The notes under the pieces were generated by a model that was not told the DNA's origin, searched no databases, and worked only from the letters and a program-made list of their open reading frames with translations. Shown here in pieces: positions 27,301-34,941 of a stretch of 64,000 nt of DNA. Each line of letters begins with the position of its first letter. Within the stretch, counting starts at the first letter, position 1. The translations under genes were made by a program, and so were the position numbers. Origin of the DNA: Amycolatopsis albispora (GTDB taxonomy: Bacteria; Actinomycetota; Actinomycetes; Mycobacteriales; Pseudonocardiaceae); the NCBI RefSeq assembly GCF_003312875.1, contig NZ_CP015163.1, positions 7,936,001-8,000,000 on the forward strand. The letters run 5' to 3'.

Positions 27301-30150
27301 AACTTCGCCACCGTCTGCCTCGGCGAGCTGGCCGAGATGATCGACGAACTCGCCGAGACCGCGCAGCGCTCGGACGACACCGCCCCGAAGGGCGAGGTCC
27401 CCGGTGTCGCTCCCTGGGTGCGGCCGTTCGCGGTGCAGTACGTGCGGGCCCCGCGGCCCTTCGCCGACATCGGTTCCGGCGGCACCACCGCCGACTGGAC
27501 CGTGTTCTCGCCGGAGGACCACCCGCTGGCCGAGCCGCTGCGGTCCGCGCTGGCCTCGGCGGGCATCGGTGACGGCGTGCTGCTCTGCTTGCCGCCGGAC
27601 GCCGACGAAAGCCACGTCGGGCTGTTCCTCGACGCCGGCCGCGCGGTGATGGGCGCCCCCACCGGCACCCGGTTCGTGCTGGTGCAGCAGGGACTCGGCG
27701 CTTCGGGCCTGGCCAAGACGCTGCGGCTGGAGGACCCCTCGATCCGCACCACGATCGTCGACCTGCCCGACGCCGCGGCCACCAACCCGCTGGCCGTCGA
27801 GGAGGCGATGGGCTTCGTGGTCAGCGAGGTCGCCTCGACCATCGACTTCGCCGAGGCCCGCTACGACGCGGCGGGCAACCGCTGGGTGCCGGTGCTCAAG
27901 CCGCTGCCCGCGCCACCGGAGGACCCCGGCCCGTCGCCGCTGACCGCCGGCGACGTGCTGCTGGTCACCGGTGGTGGCAAGGGCATCACCGCGGAGAGCG
28001 CGCTGGCCATCGCCAAGGAGTCCGGCGCGAAGCTGGCGCTGCTGGGCCGCAGCCTGCCCGAGTCCGACACCGAACTGGCCGAGAACCTGGAGCGGATGAC
28101 CGCGGCGGGCATCGACTTCCGCTACGAGTCCGCCGACGTCACCTCCGCCGAGCAGATCAAGGACGCGGTGGACCGGATGCAGGGCGAACTCGGTGCGGTG
28201 ACGGCGATCCTGCACGGCGCGGGCCGCAACGAGCCGAGCGCGTTGTTCAGCCTCACCGAGGACACCTTCCGCAAGACCCTCTCGCCCAAGATCGACGGCC
28301 TCAAGGCGGTGCTCGCCGCGGTCGACGAGGACAAGATCAAGCTGCTGGTCACCTTCGGCAGCATCATCGGCCGCGCCGGTCTCCGCGGTGAGGCGCACTA
28401 CGCCACCGCGAACGACTGGATGACCGAGCTGACCCTGCGCTTCGGCCAGGAGCACCCGAACGCCAAGGTGCTCGCGCTGGAGTGGTCGGTCTGGTCCGGG
28501 GCGGGCATGGGCGAGAAGCTCGGCGTGGTCGGCGCCCTGATGCGCGACGGCATCACGCCGATCCCCACCGAGAACGGCATCGAGATGCTGCGCCAGGTGC
28601 TGGCCGACCCGGACTCGCCGCCGGTGCTGGTGGTCTGCGGGCGGACCGGTGGCCTGGCCACCCTGCCGGTGGAGCGCCAGGAACTGCCGCTGACCCGGTT
28701 CGTCGACCGCGCGGTGGTGCACTACCCGGGCGTCGAGCTGATCACCGAGGCCGACCTGTCCGCGGGCAGCGACCCGTACCTGGCCGACCACCTGCTCGAC
28801 GGCGACCTGCTCTTCCCCGCGGTGATCGGCATGGAGGCGATGACCCAGGTGGCCGCCGCGGTCACCGGGCAGAGCGGCCCGCCGCTGCTGGAGAACGTCG
28901 AGTTCCTGCGGCCGATCGTGGTCTCGCCCGGTGGTTCGACCACCATCCGGCTGGCCGCGCTGGCCCGCAGCGGCGAGGCGGTGGACGTGGTGATCCGCAG
29001 TGAGGACACCGGGTTCAGCGCCGACCACTTCCGGGCCCGCCTGCGCTTCCCGCGGCCGGACCTCGCCGCCCAGCCGGGTGCCTTCGCCGACCTGACCAAC
29101 CCGCTGCCGCCGGTCCCGGTGGACCCGGTGACCGAGCTGTACGGCACGGTGCTGTTCCAGGGCAAGCGGTTCCAGAAGCTGACCGGCTACCGGCGGGCGG
29201 CTGCCCGGCACGCGGTGGCCGAGGTGTCCACCGACACCGGCCACTCGTGGTTCGCGCCCTTCCTGCCGCAGCAGAAGCTGCTGGCCGACCCGGGCACCCG
29301 CGACACGATGATGCACGCGATCCAGTGCTGCGTGCCGGACGCGACGCTGCTGCCGCAGGGCATCGAGCGGCTGTACCTGGCCGACCAGGCCGACCAGGAC
29401 GTGGAGTACGTGGTGCTCGACGCCCGCGAGCGGTCGCAGGACGGGGACACCTACGTCTACGACCTCGACATCCGCGAGCCGGGTGGCGATCTGGTGGAGC
29501 GCTGGGAAGGGCTGTCGCTGCGGGCGGTCCGCAAGCGCGACGGGGCCGGGCCGTGGACGCCGTCGATGCTGGGTTCCTACCTCGAGCGGGCGTGTGAGCG
29601 CGTGCTCGGCGGCACCCGCGCGGTCGTGGTGGAACCGGACCCGCTGGGCATCGACGTCGGCGCCACCCCCGAGCGGCGGGCGCAGACCAAGCTGGCGCTG
29701 TCCAGGGCGATCGGCCGCCCCGCCGAGATCCAGTACCGGCCGGACGGCAAGCCCGAGACCGACGGCTTCGAGATCTCCGCTTCGCACAGCTCGCGGCTGA
29801 CCCTCGCGGTGGCCGGCTTCGGGCAGCTCACCTGCGACGTGGAAACCGTGGTGGAACGCACCGACGACGACTGGGCCGGCCTGCTCGGCAGCGAGCTGCT
29901 GGCGGTCCGCGACCTGCTGGCCGCCGAAACCGGCGAGTCCGTGGCGGCGGCGAGCACCCGGGTGTGGAGCGCGCTGGAGTGCATCCGCAAGACCGGCGAG
30001 ATGACCCAGGCGCTGACCGTGCAGCAGGTGCACCCCGACGGGTGGGCGCTGCTGTCCAGCGGACAGGCCCGCATCGCCACCTGGGCGACCACGATCGAAG
30101 ACCGGCCGGACCCCGTGGTCTTCGCGGTACTCGAGGGAGAGGAAAGCTGA
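24301..30150 (+). CDS. pksE: enediyne polyketide synthase (KS-AT-ACP-KR-DH-PPTase)
   Basis: An iterative type I PKS of 1949 residues, the usual size for enediyne PKSs. KS: Cys213 (GACSSS), His346 (EGHGTGT), His386 (NFGHTK). AT: Ser657 in VGHSLGE. ACP: Ser near 976 in the enediyne-type LHLSSI. KR: TGGGKGI near 1223. DH: catalytic His near 1497 in DHLLDGDLLFP. The C-terminal phosphopantetheinyl transferase domain spans about 1790-1949 (DVET, then WSALECIRKTG), so the protein can modify its own ACP. It builds a linear polyene from malonyl-CoA that becomes the enediyne core. The GTG at 24301 gives the normal VERISIVG start; an in-frame ATG at 24238 is less likely. The thioesterase follows three bases after the stop. 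No domain looks damaged. Confidence 0.95.
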   Translation: MSVERISIVGIGLSYPDASSPDELWENVLAGRRAFRRLPDERMNREDYYSPDPEAPDRFYAEKAAVLRDFEFDRVKYKVAGSTFRTTDMTHWLALDVAARALADAGFPDGEGLPKLSTGVVLGNSLTGEFSRANVMRLRWPYVRRTVAAALAEKGWGEEDVATFLGELEVQYKAPFPEINEDTLAGGLANTIAGRICNYFDLGGGGFTVDGACSSSLLSIVTAANALVEHDVDVALAGGVDLSIDPFEVIGFAKTGALATGEMKVYDADSNGFWPGEGSGMVVLMREEDAIARGARIYATLAGWGVSSDGKGGITRPEAAGHRLALQRAYNRAGYGVESVSYFEGHGTGTALGDETEIIALSGARRDAAPGAEKAALGTIKGNFGHTKAAAGIAGLIKATLAVYHQVIPPGTGQNEPHPLLTADDATMYVPREAALFPAGKEIRAGVSAMGFGGINSHVTVEQGPDIQRREDLDERTRALVTGRQDAELLLLDADDLTQLRDRAGELAVVAAKLSMAELTDLAGTLAGELSGGAARAAVVATSPEDAARKLDRLRGRLEGGETSVFSASEGIYAGNRNATPKIAYLFPGQGSGRGAVGAIRRRFTAAEEIFTQAGLPTDGDQVATEVAQPRIVTGSLAALRVLRGLGIEADTAVGHSLGELTALHWGGAMDEQQVLRLAGIRGKVMASASDGGGAMAGLQAEPNQAERFAEGEDVVIAGYNAPRQTVLSGPADAIERVCEKARAQGVTATRINVSHAFHSPLVEPAAVAMTEQLDGFGFDRLTRPVISTVTGDVLHAAENLAELLRDQIVQPVRFREAAAKAAERSDLVIEVGPGRVLAGLFSEIAPDTPVLSVDTDSGSLSAVLGVAGAAFALGAALDAEALFAGRAVRPLPLDGEMSFLESPCEAAPSIDLELLRSQQSAEAKATAAAQAGSATEADPASSTLDLLRKLAAERVELPLETVTADTHPLDDLHLSSITVGQIVNDVTRALGRPPLEGMPNFATVCLGELAEMIDELAETAQRSDDTAPKGEVPGVAPWVRPFAVQYVRAPRPFADIGSGGTTADWTVFSPEDHPLAEPLRSALASAGIGDGVLLCLPPDADESHVGLFLDAGRAVMGAPTGTRFVLVQQGLGASGLAKTLRLEDPSIRTTIVDLPDAAATNPLAVEEAMGFVVSEVASTIDFAEARYDAAGNRWVPVLKPLPAPPEDPGPSPLTAGDVLLVTGGGKGITAESALAIAKESGAKLALLGRSLPESDTELAENLERMTAAGIDFRYESADVTSAEQIKDAVDRMQGELGAVTAILHGAGRNEPSALFSLTEDTFRKTLSPKIDGLKAVLAAVDEDKIKLLVTFGSIIGRAGLRGEAHYATANDWMTELTLRFGQEHPNAKVLALEWSVWSGAGMGEKLGVVGALMRDGITPIPTENGIEMLRQVLADPDSPPVLVVCGRTGGLATLPVERQELPLTRFVDRAVVHYPGVELITEADLSAGSDPYLADHLLDGDLLFPAVIGMEAMTQVAAAVTGQSGPPLLENVEFLRPIVVSPGGSTTIRLAALARSGEAVDVVIRSEDTGFSADHFRARLRFPRPDLAAQPGAFADLTNPLPPVPVDPVTELYGTVLFQGKRFQKLTGYRRAAARHAVAEVSTDTGHSWFAPFLPQQKLLADPGTRDTMMHAIQCCVPDATLLPQGIERLYLADQADQDVEYVVLDARERSQDGDTYVYDLDIREPGGDLVERWEGLSLRAVRKRDGAGPWTPSMLGSYLERACERVLGGTRAVVVEPDPLGIDVGATPERRAQTKLALSRAIGRPAEIQYRPDGKPETDGFEISASHSSRLTLAVAGFGQLTCDVETVVERTDDDWAGLLGSELLAVRDLLAAETGESVAAASTRVWSALECIRKTGEMTQALTVQQVHPDGWALLSSGQARIATWATTIEDRPDPVVFAVLEGEES

Positions 30151-30152
30151 CC

Positions 30153-30653
30153 ATGTCAGGCACGCCAAGCACGCCGGGCTACTACGAGATCCGCCACACG
30201 GTCGGGTTCGAGGAGACCAACCTCGTCGGGAACGTCTACTACGTCAACTACCTGCGCTGGCAGGGCCGCTGCCGGGAGATGTTCCTCAAGGAGAAGGCGC
30301 CCGCGGTGCTGGAGGACGTCCGCGACGACCTGAAGCTGTTCACGCTGAAGGTCGAGTGCGAGTTCTTCTCCGAGATCACCGCCTTCGACGAGCTCTCCAT
30401 CCGGATGCGGCTGGAGGAACTGACCCAGACCCAGATCCAGTTCAGCTTCGACTACGTCCAGATCACCGGCGGGCAGGAGAACCTCGTCGCCCGCGGCCGC
30501 CAGCGGATCGCCTGCATGCGCGGCCCGAACACGAACACCGTGCCGTCGCGGGTGCCCGAGCAGTTGCGCGAGGCGCTCGCACCCTACGCCGAAGGTCCGA
30601 AGGCCGCGGCCGCCGTGAAAGAGACGGCGGCGGCCAGGAGCAAGGGGGTCTGA
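30153..30653 (+). CDS. enediyne hotdog thioesterase (E10 type)
   Basis: A 166-residue hotdog-fold thioesterase of the CalE7/DynE7/SgcE10 family, which releases the polyene from the enediyne PKS. The signature NVYYVNYLRWQGRCREMF and the following LKLFTLKVECEFFSEITAFD are highly characteristic. The C-terminal tail from about residue 145 (KAAAAVKETAAARS) is a low-complexity extension. GAGGAAAG precedes the ATG, only three bases from the PKS stop, so the pair is translationally linked. Alone, PKS and thioesterase in known systems give a conjugated heptaene; further genes are needed for the enediyne. Confidence 0.93.
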   Translation: MSGTPSTPGYYEIRHTVGFEETNLVGNVYYVNYLRWQGRCREMFLKEKAPAVLEDVRDDLKLFTLKVECEFFSEITAFDELSIRMRLEELTQTQIQFSFDYVQITGGQENLVARGRQRIACMRGPNTNTVPSRVPEQLREALAPYAEGPKAAAAVKETAAARSKGV

Positions 30654-30655
30654 CC

Positions 30656-31270
30656 GTGTCGGAAACCGTGCAGGCAGCGGTCGAGCCGGTGGAGCAGGCC
30701 GCGCGGCCGGCTCCGGTGGCGCCGTTGAAATCGCTGTCGGTGCTGCCTTCGCAGCGCCGCAAGCGGTTGTCCACGCCGACCACGCTGCGCGAGGTCATGT
30801 CCCAGTTCGCCACCGGGATCACGGTGATCACCGCCGGTGGCGAGCGGGGGCACGGGATGACCGCCAACGCGTTCAGCTCGGTGTCGCTGGATCCGCCGAT
30901 GGTGCTGTGCTGCGTGTCCCGCGCGGCGCGCATGCACGACGCGATCCTTTCGGCGAAGGCGTTCGCGGTGTCCATCCTCGGTGCGGAACAGCGTGAGCTG
31001 GCGCGGTACTTCGCCGACTGGCGGCGGCCGCGCGGGCTGGCCCAGTTCGACTCGGTGGACTGGTTTCCCGGCCCGCACACCGGATCGCCCCTGCTGTCGG
31101 GCTCGCTGGCGTGGGTCGAGTGCAACCTCGCCGAGGTCTACGAAGGCGGGGACCACTCGATCTTCCTCGGCAACGTGGTCAGCTCGAAGCGGGGCACCGG
31201 ACCGCAGGCGCTGACCTTCTTCGGCGGCGACTACCACCAGGTCGGTCCGGATGTCCGCGCCACGGCATAA
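30656..31270 (+). CDS. flavin reductase (SgcE6 type)
   Basis: A 204-residue member of the HpaC-like flavin reductase family, predicted to reduce FAD or FMN with NAD(P)H. Seen: the core LREVMSQFATGITVITA, GMTANAFSSVSLDPPMVLCC and FFGGDYHQV. An N-terminal extension of about 45 residues precedes the domain and has no recognised function. The GTG lies three bases after the thioesterase stop. In C-1027, SgcE6 supplies FADH2 to SgcC and SgcC3; here it can serve the HpaB-type hydroxylase at 16187 and the group D monooxygenase at 18591. Confidence 0.9.
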   Translation: MSETVQAAVEPVEQAARPAPVAPLKSLSVLPSQRRKRLSTPTTLREVMSQFATGITVITAGGERGHGMTANAFSSVSLDPPMVLCCVSRAARMHDAILSAKAFAVSILGAEQRELARYFADWRRPRGLAQFDSVDWFPGPHTGSPLLSGSLAWVECNLAEVYEGGDHSIFLGNVVSSKRGTGPQALTFFGGDYHQVGPDVRATA

Positions 31271-31375
31271 GTGGTCACCATCGGAAGGCCTTCGGGGTCT
31301 CGGCGGCCCAGCTTCCCGCTGGCCGCACCGCGCCAAGGCCCGCCTGGATCCGCCGATACCCGCAAAGGACTTCCG

Positions 31376-32464
31376 ATGGCAACCACCAAGTTGCTGATCA
31401 CCGTCACCGGGGGCACCGGGTTCGCCGGTGCCCACTCGGTGGCGGCCATCGTCGCCCGCGGGCACCGCGTCCGGCTGCTGGCGCGGGACCCGGCTTCGGC
31501 CGGTCCCGCGCTGGAGCCGCTGGGCGTGGACCCGGGTGCGGTCGAGGTGGTGGCCGGTGACGTCACCGACGAAGCCGCGGTGGCCGCCGCGGTCCGCGGT
31601 GCCGACGCGGTGCTGCACGCGGCCGCGGTGTACTCGTTCGACAGCAGGCAGCGCGCGGTGATGCGCGCGGTCAACGAGCGCGGCACCGAAGTGGTGCTGG
31701 GGGCGTCGAGGCGGGCCGGGGTCGGCCGCGTCGTGCACGTGTCCAGTGTGGCCGCGTTGTTCCCGTCCACTGTGGACCTCGGCCCGGACTCGCCGGTCGG
31801 GCGGCCACGGGAGACGTACATGGCAACCAAGGCCGCCGCGGAAGTGGTTGCGCGGCGGCACCAGGCCGACGGCGTGCCGGTGGTGATCAGCTATCCACCG
31901 GCCATGCTCGGCCCGCACGACCCTAAGTGGTCACCACCGGCAACCACTCAGCTCGGCGACCAGAACGCCAGGCTGCGCAACGTGTTGCGCGGGCTGATGC
32001 CGTTCTGGCCGCGGGGCGGACTGCCGATGGGCGACGTCCGCGACACCGCGGAACTGCACGCGATCGCGCTGGATTCCCCCGGCCCCAACCGGGTTTTCGG
32101 CCCGGGGCACGCAGTGTCCACACGCGACTACGTGGCGGCGGTGCGCGCGGTCACCGGCCGCGCGCTGCCCGCGTTGTTCCTGCCGCCCGCCGCGCTGGTG
32201 CCGGTCGGCAGGCTGGCCGACCTCGCCCAGCGGGCCTGGCCGTGGCGGATCCCGGCGGAGTACGGCGCGATCTACGCCTGCGCGTGCGACGCGCGGGTCG
32301 ATCCGGCGGCGCCGTCCGCCGGCCTGAGCCCGCGGCCGCTGGCCGCGACCTTGACCGACACGGTGCGGTGGCTGCACCGCACCGGTCAGCTGTCCGATCG
32401 GCAGGCCGGTGTGCTCGGCACGCCGGTGCCGATTCCGTTGTTAGCAGGAAGGGCTGTCCGATGA
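31376..32464 (+). CDS. extended SDR, NAD(P)-dependent epimerase/dehydratase family
   Basis: A 362-residue extended SDR with the TGGTGFAG dinucleotide loop near residue 10 and YMATK as the YxxxK pair; the C-terminal half is the substrate domain. AAAGGAC precedes the ATG, which lies 105 bases after the flavin reductase. The stop overlaps the next start (ATGA). A TTA leucine codon at 32441, near the 3' end, would make full translation depend on the bldA-type tRNA. The gene is coupled to the carboxylase genes, but no sugar-pathway partners are in view, so reduction of a carbonyl in the core pathway is as plausible as a sugar step. Confidence 0.8.
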   Translation: MATTKLLITVTGGTGFAGAHSVAAIVARGHRVRLLARDPASAGPALEPLGVDPGAVEVVAGDVTDEAAVAAAVRGADAVLHAAAVYSFDSRQRAVMRAVNERGTEVVLGASRRAGVGRVVHVSSVAALFPSTVDLGPDSPVGRPRETYMATKAAAEVVARRHQADGVPVVISYPPAMLGPHDPKWSPPATTQLGDQNARLRNVLRGLMPFWPRGGLPMGDVRDTAELHAIALDSPGPNRVFGPGHAVSTRDYVAAVRAVTGRALPALFLPPAALVPVGRLADLAQRAWPWRIPAEYGAIYACACDARVDPAAPSAGLSPRPLAATLTDTVRWLHRTGQLSDRQAGVLGTPVPIPLLAGRAVR

Positions 32465-32694
32465 GCGCCGAATCCGTTCCCCAGCAGGCCGACGAGCCGA
32501 ACAACGAGCCGATCCCGCTGTTCGGCCGCGCCGAGCCGCCCGCCGCCGACACGCACGACGTGCCGGACCCCCGCTGGCTCAGCGGCCCGCCGTACCCCTC
32601 GGTGCCGCGGCTGGGCCGCGGGCTGCGCTGGAGCGACCTGGTCGCGCAGATGGAGGCCGACCACGCCGAGCGAGAGGCCAGGAGGGCGGCGTGA
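32461..32694 (+). CDS. small unrecognised protein coupled to carboxylase genes
   Basis: A 77-residue, Pro- and acid-rich protein. It overlaps the upstream SDR stop by four bases and the downstream carboxyltransferase start by four bases (GTGA), so it is surely translated with them. Visible features are a disordered N-terminal half, the block PDPRWLSGPPYPSVPRLG and a C-terminal amphipathic helix (WSDLVAQMEADHAEREARR). I recognise no family. Its position suggests an accessory of the carboxyltransferase, perhaps a second epsilon-like or assembly subunit, but a true epsilon-like gene already lies downstream. Confidence 0.75.
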   Translation: MSAESVPQQADEPNNEPIPLFGRAEPPAADTHDVPDPRWLSGPPYPSVPRLGRGLRWSDLVAQMEADHAEREARRAA

Positions 32695-34439
32695 GCGAAC
32701 GGACGGACGCCAACGCCTATGCGTTCGACCGCGGCCCGGTGGCTCCCGCCGGGCCCGCGGCGGGCGAGCGCGCCGTGGGTGGTGACGACGTCGTTGTGCC
32801 CTTTCCTCGCCACCGCACCGAAGAAGGCCGCAAGGCGCGCACCGCGGCGGGCGGGCGGCAGCAGTCCGTCCGCGAGCGCGGCCGGGACTTTTCGGCTTCG
32901 CGCACCATGGACGGCCTGCGCGAGCAACTCGGGCAGCGGCGCGCGAAGATCGTCGAAGGCACCCCGGAGCGCCAGCACAAGCTCGGGAAGCTGACCGCCC
33001 GCGAGCGCATCGACCTGCTGCTGGACGAGGACTCGTTCACCGAGGTCGAGCTGTACCGCAGGCACCAGCTGAGCGGGCCGAAGCTGGGGGACAACCGGCC
33101 GTACACCGACGGTGTGGTGGCCGGTTCCGGCACCATCGAGGGCCGCCGGGTGTTTGTCTACTCCCAGGACTTCACCCTGTTCGGCGGCTCGCTCGGGCAG
33201 GCGCACGCGGCGAAGATCCACAAGGTGATGGACCTGGCGCTGGCCACCGGGTCCCCGCTGATCGGGCTGAACGACAGCGGGGGCGCGCGGATCCAGGAAG
33301 GCGTCGAAGCCCTGCACGGCTACGGCGGCATCTTCCGCAGGCACGCGGCCGCGTCCGGGGTGATCCCGCAGATCAGCGTGATCCTCGGGCCGTGTGCCGG
33401 TGGCGCGGCCTACTCGCCGGCGCTGGCCGACTTCACCTTCATGGTCCGCGACACCGCGCGGATGTACCTGACCGGGCCGGACGTGGTCGAGGTGGTCAGC
33501 GGGGAGCGGGTCAGCCACGACGAACTGGGTGGCGCCGACGTGCACGGCGAGCTGTCGGGCTCGGCCGCCGTGGTGCACGACGACGAGGAGAGCTGCCTCG
33601 CCGACGTGCGCTACCTGGTGGCCATGCTGCCGCGCAACAACCTCGAACCGGCGCCTCGCACGGTCGGCAGCGGGGCCGGGCAGGAGGTGCGCCCGCGGCT
33701 GGCCGAGATCGTGCCGGTGGAGCCGAACCAGCCCTACGACATCCGCGAGGTGATCGCCGAGGTCGTCGACGACGAGGACTTCTTCGAGATCCACGAACTG
33801 TGGGCACGCAACGTGGTGTGCGCGTTCGGGCGGATCGACGGCGAGGTGGTCGGCGTGGTCGGCAACCAGCCGATGGTGCTGGCGGGCGTGCTGGACCGGG
33901 AGGCCTCGCAGAAGGCCGCGCGGTTCGTCCGGTTCTGCGACGCGTTCAACATCCCGTTGATCACCCTGGTCGACGTGCCGGGGTTCCTGCCGGGCACCGA
34001 GCAGGAGCACAACGGCGTCATCCGGCACGGGGCGAAGCTGCTCTACGCCTACTGCGAGGCGACCGTGCCGCGGATCCAGGTGGTGCTGCGCAAGGCCTAC
34101 GGCGGCGCGTACATCGTGATGGACTCGCGGTCGATCGGCTGCGACCTGTCGCTGGCCTGGCCGACCAACGAGATCGCGGTGCTCGGCGCGGAGGGCGCGG
34201 TCAACGTGCTGTTCCGCAAGGAGCTGGCGGCCGAGGAAGACCCGGAACCGCTGCGCGCGGAGCTGATGGCCGCCTACAGCGAGGAGTTCCTCGACCCGGC
34301 CTACGCCGCCGAGCGCGGGCTGGTCGACGACGTGATCGACCCGGCGGACACCCGGGCCGCGATCGCGCGCGGGCTGGCCATGCTGCGGGACAAGCGGACC
34401 GAGCGGCCACGCCGCAAGCACGGGAACGTGCCGTTGTGA
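32691..34439 (+). CDS. acyl-CoA carboxylase carboxyltransferase (beta) subunit
   Basis: A 582-residue beta subunit of a biotin-dependent acyl-CoA carboxylase. Both oxyanion regions are present (GGARIQEGV and GGAYIVM), and length and layout match the PccB/AccB family apart from about 65 extra, poorly ordered N-terminal residues. At the position that is Asp in propionyl-specific PccB, GGAYIVM has Ile, which in Streptomyces carboxylases goes with acceptance of acetyl-CoA. Malonyl-CoA supply for the PKS is therefore the likely role. The biotin carboxylase/BCCP subunit is absent and would come from primary metabolism. Start and stop both overlap neighbours. Confidence 0.9.
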   Translation: MSERTDANAYAFDRGPVAPAGPAAGERAVGGDDVVVPFPRHRTEEGRKARTAAGGRQQSVRERGRDFSASRTMDGLREQLGQRRAKIVEGTPERQHKLGKLTARERIDLLLDEDSFTEVELYRRHQLSGPKLGDNRPYTDGVVAGSGTIEGRRVFVYSQDFTLFGGSLGQAHAAKIHKVMDLALATGSPLIGLNDSGGARIQEGVEALHGYGGIFRRHAAASGVIPQISVILGPCAGGAAYSPALADFTFMVRDTARMYLTGPDVVEVVSGERVSHDELGGADVHGELSGSAAVVHDDEESCLADVRYLVAMLPRNNLEPAPRTVGSGAGQEVRPRLAEIVPVEPNQPYDIREVIAEVVDDEDFFEIHELWARNVVCAFGRIDGEVVGVVGNQPMVLAGVLDREASQKAARFVRFCDAFNIPLITLVDVPGFLPGTEQEHNGVIRHGAKLLYAYCEATVPRIQVVLRKAYGGAYIVMDSRSIGCDLSLAWPTNEIAVLGAEGAVNVLFRKELAAEEDPEPLRAELMAAYSEEFLDPAYAAERGLVDDVIDPADTRAAIARGLAMLRDKRTERPRRKHGNVPL

Positions 34440-34639
34440 CGGCCGGGGAACCGCTGGTGCGGGTGCTCCGCGGCGAGCCGGACGAGTTCGAGCTGGCCGC
34501 GGTCACCGTGGTGGTCGCGGCACTGCTGGCCGCGGCGGACACGACGGCCGCGCCGGTGGTGCCCGCACCCCGCGGAGGCTGGGCCGACCAGGCGCGCACG
34601 CTGGGTGTTCAGCATGCCCCGGGAGCGTGGAATTCCTAG
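34436..34639 (+). CDS. acyl-CoA carboxylase epsilon subunit
   Basis: A 67-residue protein with the epsilon-subunit pattern: PLVRVLRGEPDEFELAAVTVVV near the N-terminus and a C-terminal Trp-containing tail. Epsilon subunits strengthen the alpha-beta complex in actinobacterial carboxylases. The GTG overlaps the beta-subunit stop. This ends the biosynthetic transcription unit; I see no hairpin in the next 90 bases. Confidence 0.85.
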   Translation: MTAGEPLVRVLRGEPDEFELAAVTVVVAALLAAADTTAAPVVPAPRGGWADQARTLGVQHAPGAWNS

Positions 34640-34731
34640 GGATTCCCTCCGTTCCGGTCGCGGGACAGTAAGAATTTAGTGAGCTGGGGCACACTCGCCC
34701 CGGTAGGTGCAGTCGTAACGGAGGTCCGCTG

Positions 34732-34920
34732 ATGGAGTACTCGAACCCGGGGGAGCAGGTCGCCACCACGCTGGCGCCGGACCTCATCGAGGAGGCCTTC
34801 GGCGTGGAGCCCGCCGACAACGCCGATCACGCCGACAACGCTGCCGGGGCAATGGCCGTGCCGCCGCCGCGGGCACACCGCGAATACGTCGAAGGTCCCA
34901 TCGTGCTGGGGTACAACTGA
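34732..34920 (+). CDS. small peptide gene of unknown function
   Basis: A 62-residue acidic peptide with a strong ribosome site (GGAGG, seven bases before the ATG). There is no signal peptide, no transmembrane segment and no Cys. The middle is Asp/Asn/Ala-rich (NADHADNAAG) and the C-terminus is RAHREYVEGPIVLGYN, which looks ordered and conserved-like. It lies between the carboxylase epsilon gene and marR. A leader-plus-core layout would suit a ribosomal peptide precursor, but no modifying enzyme is adjacent; it may simply be a small regulatory or accessory protein. The 92 bases before it probably hold its promoter. Confidence 0.65.
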   Translation: MEYSNPGEQVATTLAPDLIEEAFGVEPADNADHADNAAGAMAVPPPRAHREYVEGPIVLGYN

Positions 34921-34941
34921 TTCCTCGTTAGGCTCGCCCCC

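Noticed and set aside
24412..30168. 1918-codon open frame on the minus strand opposite the PKS gene
   Set aside because: Shadow of the enediyne PKS gene in GC-rich DNA; composition is Gly/Arg/Gln-rich and no domain is recognisable.
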